Of a stretch of 6,438 nt of DNA, positions 5,813 to 6,438 are shown one piece after another. The DNA is from Nostoc sp. CHAB 5715 (lineage in GTDB: Bacteria > Cyanobacteriota > Cyanobacteriia > Cyanobacteriales > Nostocaceae): NCBI RefSeq assembly GCF_020829685.1, contig NZ_JAIVFR010000390.1, positions 1 through 6,438 of the forward strand, in the 5' to 3' direction. Position numbers and translations under genes: made by a program. The notes under the pieces were generated by a model, which was not told the origin of the DNA, searched no databases, and was given only the letters and a program-made list of their open reading frames with translations. Every line of letters starts with the position of its first letter. Positions within the stretch are counted from its first letter, which is position 1.

Positions 5813-5992
5813 ATGCCCTACACAACCGAAGAAGGCGGTCGCCTGAATAATTTTGCTAAGGAACCGAAGATTTATCAAGCAGAACCTCCTACGCAAGGGC
5901 AAAAGCGAACTTACATTTTTCTAGGAATGGCCGCTACAGTTTTGGTTGGCGGCTTGATTCTAGTTGCCTTCTTTGTTTCTAAGAGCAGTTGA
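5813..5992 (+). CDS. psb34: Photosystem II assembly protein Psb34 (Ssl1498 family)
   Basis: A 59-residue single-pass thylakoid membrane protein. The cytoplasmic N-terminus has YTTEEGGRLNNFAKEPKIY (residues 3-21), which I recognise from the Ssl1498/Psb34 family once labelled as light-harvesting-like. The transmembrane helix spans about 34-55 (YIFLGMAATVLVGGLILVAFFV). In other cyanobacteria Psb34 binds a photosystem II assembly intermediate at CP47 and is thought to act when the D1- and CP43-containing modules join. It lacks the ExxNxR chlorophyll-binding motif of high-light-inducible proteins. AGGA at 5801-5804 lies 8 nt before the ATG. The gene is too short for common ORF cut-offs. It is probably a single-gene unit: repeat arrays lie upstream and a strong terminator lies 43 nt downstream. 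The length is typical and nothing is broken. Confidence 0.88.
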   Translation: MPYTTEEGGRLNNFAKEPKIYQAEPPTQGQKRTYIFLGMAATVLVGGLILVAFFVSKSS

Positions 5993-6035
5993 TCATAAAA
6001 TATTTTAATAAAATTTCATTTTCTTGATAGTTTTT

Positions 6036-6075
6036 CAGGTTCCGATTTTAAAAAGAGCCTGATTTTTTATTTTTT
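6036..6075 (+). terminator. Intrinsic terminator of psb34
   Basis: CAGGTTC (6036-6042) pairs with GAGCCTG (6055-6061) as a 7-bp stem with one G-U pair around a 12-nt loop. T-rich sequence follows at once (TTTTTT at 6063-6068 and again at 6070-6075). It lies 43 nt beyond the psb34 stop. This is the best terminator in the window. Confidence 0.8.
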
Positions 6076-6096
6076 GTTAAAATTGAGTTAGCGATT

Positions 6097-6120
6097 AAAG
6101 TATAATTCTATACTTTTTTG
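6097..6120 (+). terminator. AT-rich stem-loop followed by a T-run
   Basis: AAAGTATA (6097-6104) pairs exactly with TATACTTT (6109-6116) around a 4-nt loop, with further T residues up to 6119. It may be a back-up terminator for psb34. The stem has only one G-C pair, so it is weak. The left arm and loop also contain TATAAT (6101-6106), which could instead be a -10 box, but no -35 sits at a usable distance. Confidence 0.35.
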
Positions 6121-6159
6121 TTCTTCTAGACATGAAGGCTCAATTTATCCTGAACCGCA

Positions 6160-6292
6160 TAAGTAGGTCGGCGTAAATAATTATTGTTGGGATAAGGCAG
6201 TTCTTGCTGGGGGCAGGGAGCAGGGAGAGAAAGAGTTTGAGCCTTATTTACTTTTCATAACACAGTTTGGTTTTATTGCGCCGACTTACTTA
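6160..6292. mobile_element. MITE-like element with 12-bp terminal inverted repeats flanked by TA
   Basis: AGTAGGTCGGCG (6162-6173) and the reverse complement of 6279-6290 (AGTAAGTCGGCG) form 12-bp terminal inverted repeats with one mismatch. Similarity continues weakly inward (TAAATAA against CAATAA). Both ends abut TA (6160-6161 and 6291-6292), as expected for target duplication by IS630/Tc1-mariner-type transposases. The 129-bp interior has no reading frame of note, a further 7-bp inverted repeat (6192-6198 with 6241-6247) and a G-rich tract (6209-6225). It is too small to code for a transposase, so it would be non-autonomous. The IS630 link is inferred from the TA flanks. Confidence 0.6.
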
Positions 6293-6438
6293 ACATCTAA
6301 CCCACATTTCACACCTTGGGGTGTCACATAGTGTAATTACTAGGTTTTTATGATTGTTGTAGTTTTAGATAATGCTTCTGCCTGTTTAGATTTAAGTTAT
6401 TTTACTGTTTTTATGTATATTCAGTAGCTTTGTTTCTG
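6293..6438. other. AT-rich non-coding end of the window
   Basis: No credible gene is visible. The longest plus-strand frame from an ATG (6350 region) gives only about 25 residues, with no ribosome-binding site. A small 5-bp hairpin (ACACC 6311-6315 with GGTGT 6320-6324) is the only structure seen. This stretch may be the leader of a gene beyond the window. Confidence 0.5.

Noticed and set aside
5813..5992. High-light-inducible (chlorophyll a/b-binding-like) protein
   Set aside because: The helix lacks the ExxNxR chlorophyll-binding motif, and the N-terminal YTTEEGGRLNNFA motif matches Psb34 instead.
6135..6245. Nine-bp inverted repeat AAGGCTCAA / TTGAGCCTT as ends of an element
   Set aside because: It crosses the TA-flanked inverted repeat pair, whose longer ends and TA flanks make a better element. 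The 9-bp pair may be chance or an alternative RNA fold.
6350..6427. Short plus-strand frame of about 25 codons
   Set aside because: It has no ribosome-binding site, no recognisable motif, and a composition that matches AT-rich non-coding DNA.

Overview
The window looks like chromosomal DNA of a filamentous, Nostoc/Anabaena/Calothrix-type cyanobacterium. Five exact copies of the HIP1 octamer GCGATCGC lie in it (about 0.1 expected by chance). It carries a Psb34 photosystem II assembly gene and a fused ThiO/ThiG thiamine gene. It is also full of the heptamer and GGGGA/TCCCC-type short tandem repeats typical of Nostocales.

Layout. On the minus strand at the left edge is pdhB (pyruvate dehydrogenase E1 beta), which meets an in-frame stop about 90 residues before the family's usual end. 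Upstream of it, also on the minus strand, is cimA (citramalate synthase), with a repeat-derived insertion of about 22 residues. A divergent gap of about 75 bp separates cimA from a plus-strand pair: a small [2Fe-2S] ferredoxin-like protein whose fourth cluster cysteine appears to be Ser, and a membrane-anchored, low-complexity protein of unknown function. Next is a tract of opposing heptamer repeats that runs into the start codon of the bifunctional thiO/thiG gene. That gene carries a (Ser-Ser-Pro)n minisatellite inside ThiO and a repeat-derived ThiO-ThiG linker. After a further pair of G-rich and C-rich heptamer arrays comes psb34, followed by a good intrinsic terminator. The last 440 bp hold no credible gene but contain a second stem-loop and a MITE-like element of about 130 bp flanked by TA.

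How the genes relate. PdhB helps make acetyl-CoA from pyruvate with thiamine diphosphate. CimA joins pyruvate and acetyl-CoA on the way to isoleucine. ThiO/ThiG makes the thiazole half of thiamine. The metabolic link is real, but there is no evidence of joint regulation, because the genes lie on opposite strands with their own spacers. No phage, CRISPR, defence or clearly new multi-gene system is visible. The most unusual aspect is that short tandem repeats sit in frame inside two conserved housekeeping genes and at the start codon of one. The possible pdhB truncation and the ferredoxin ligand change are also worth checking.
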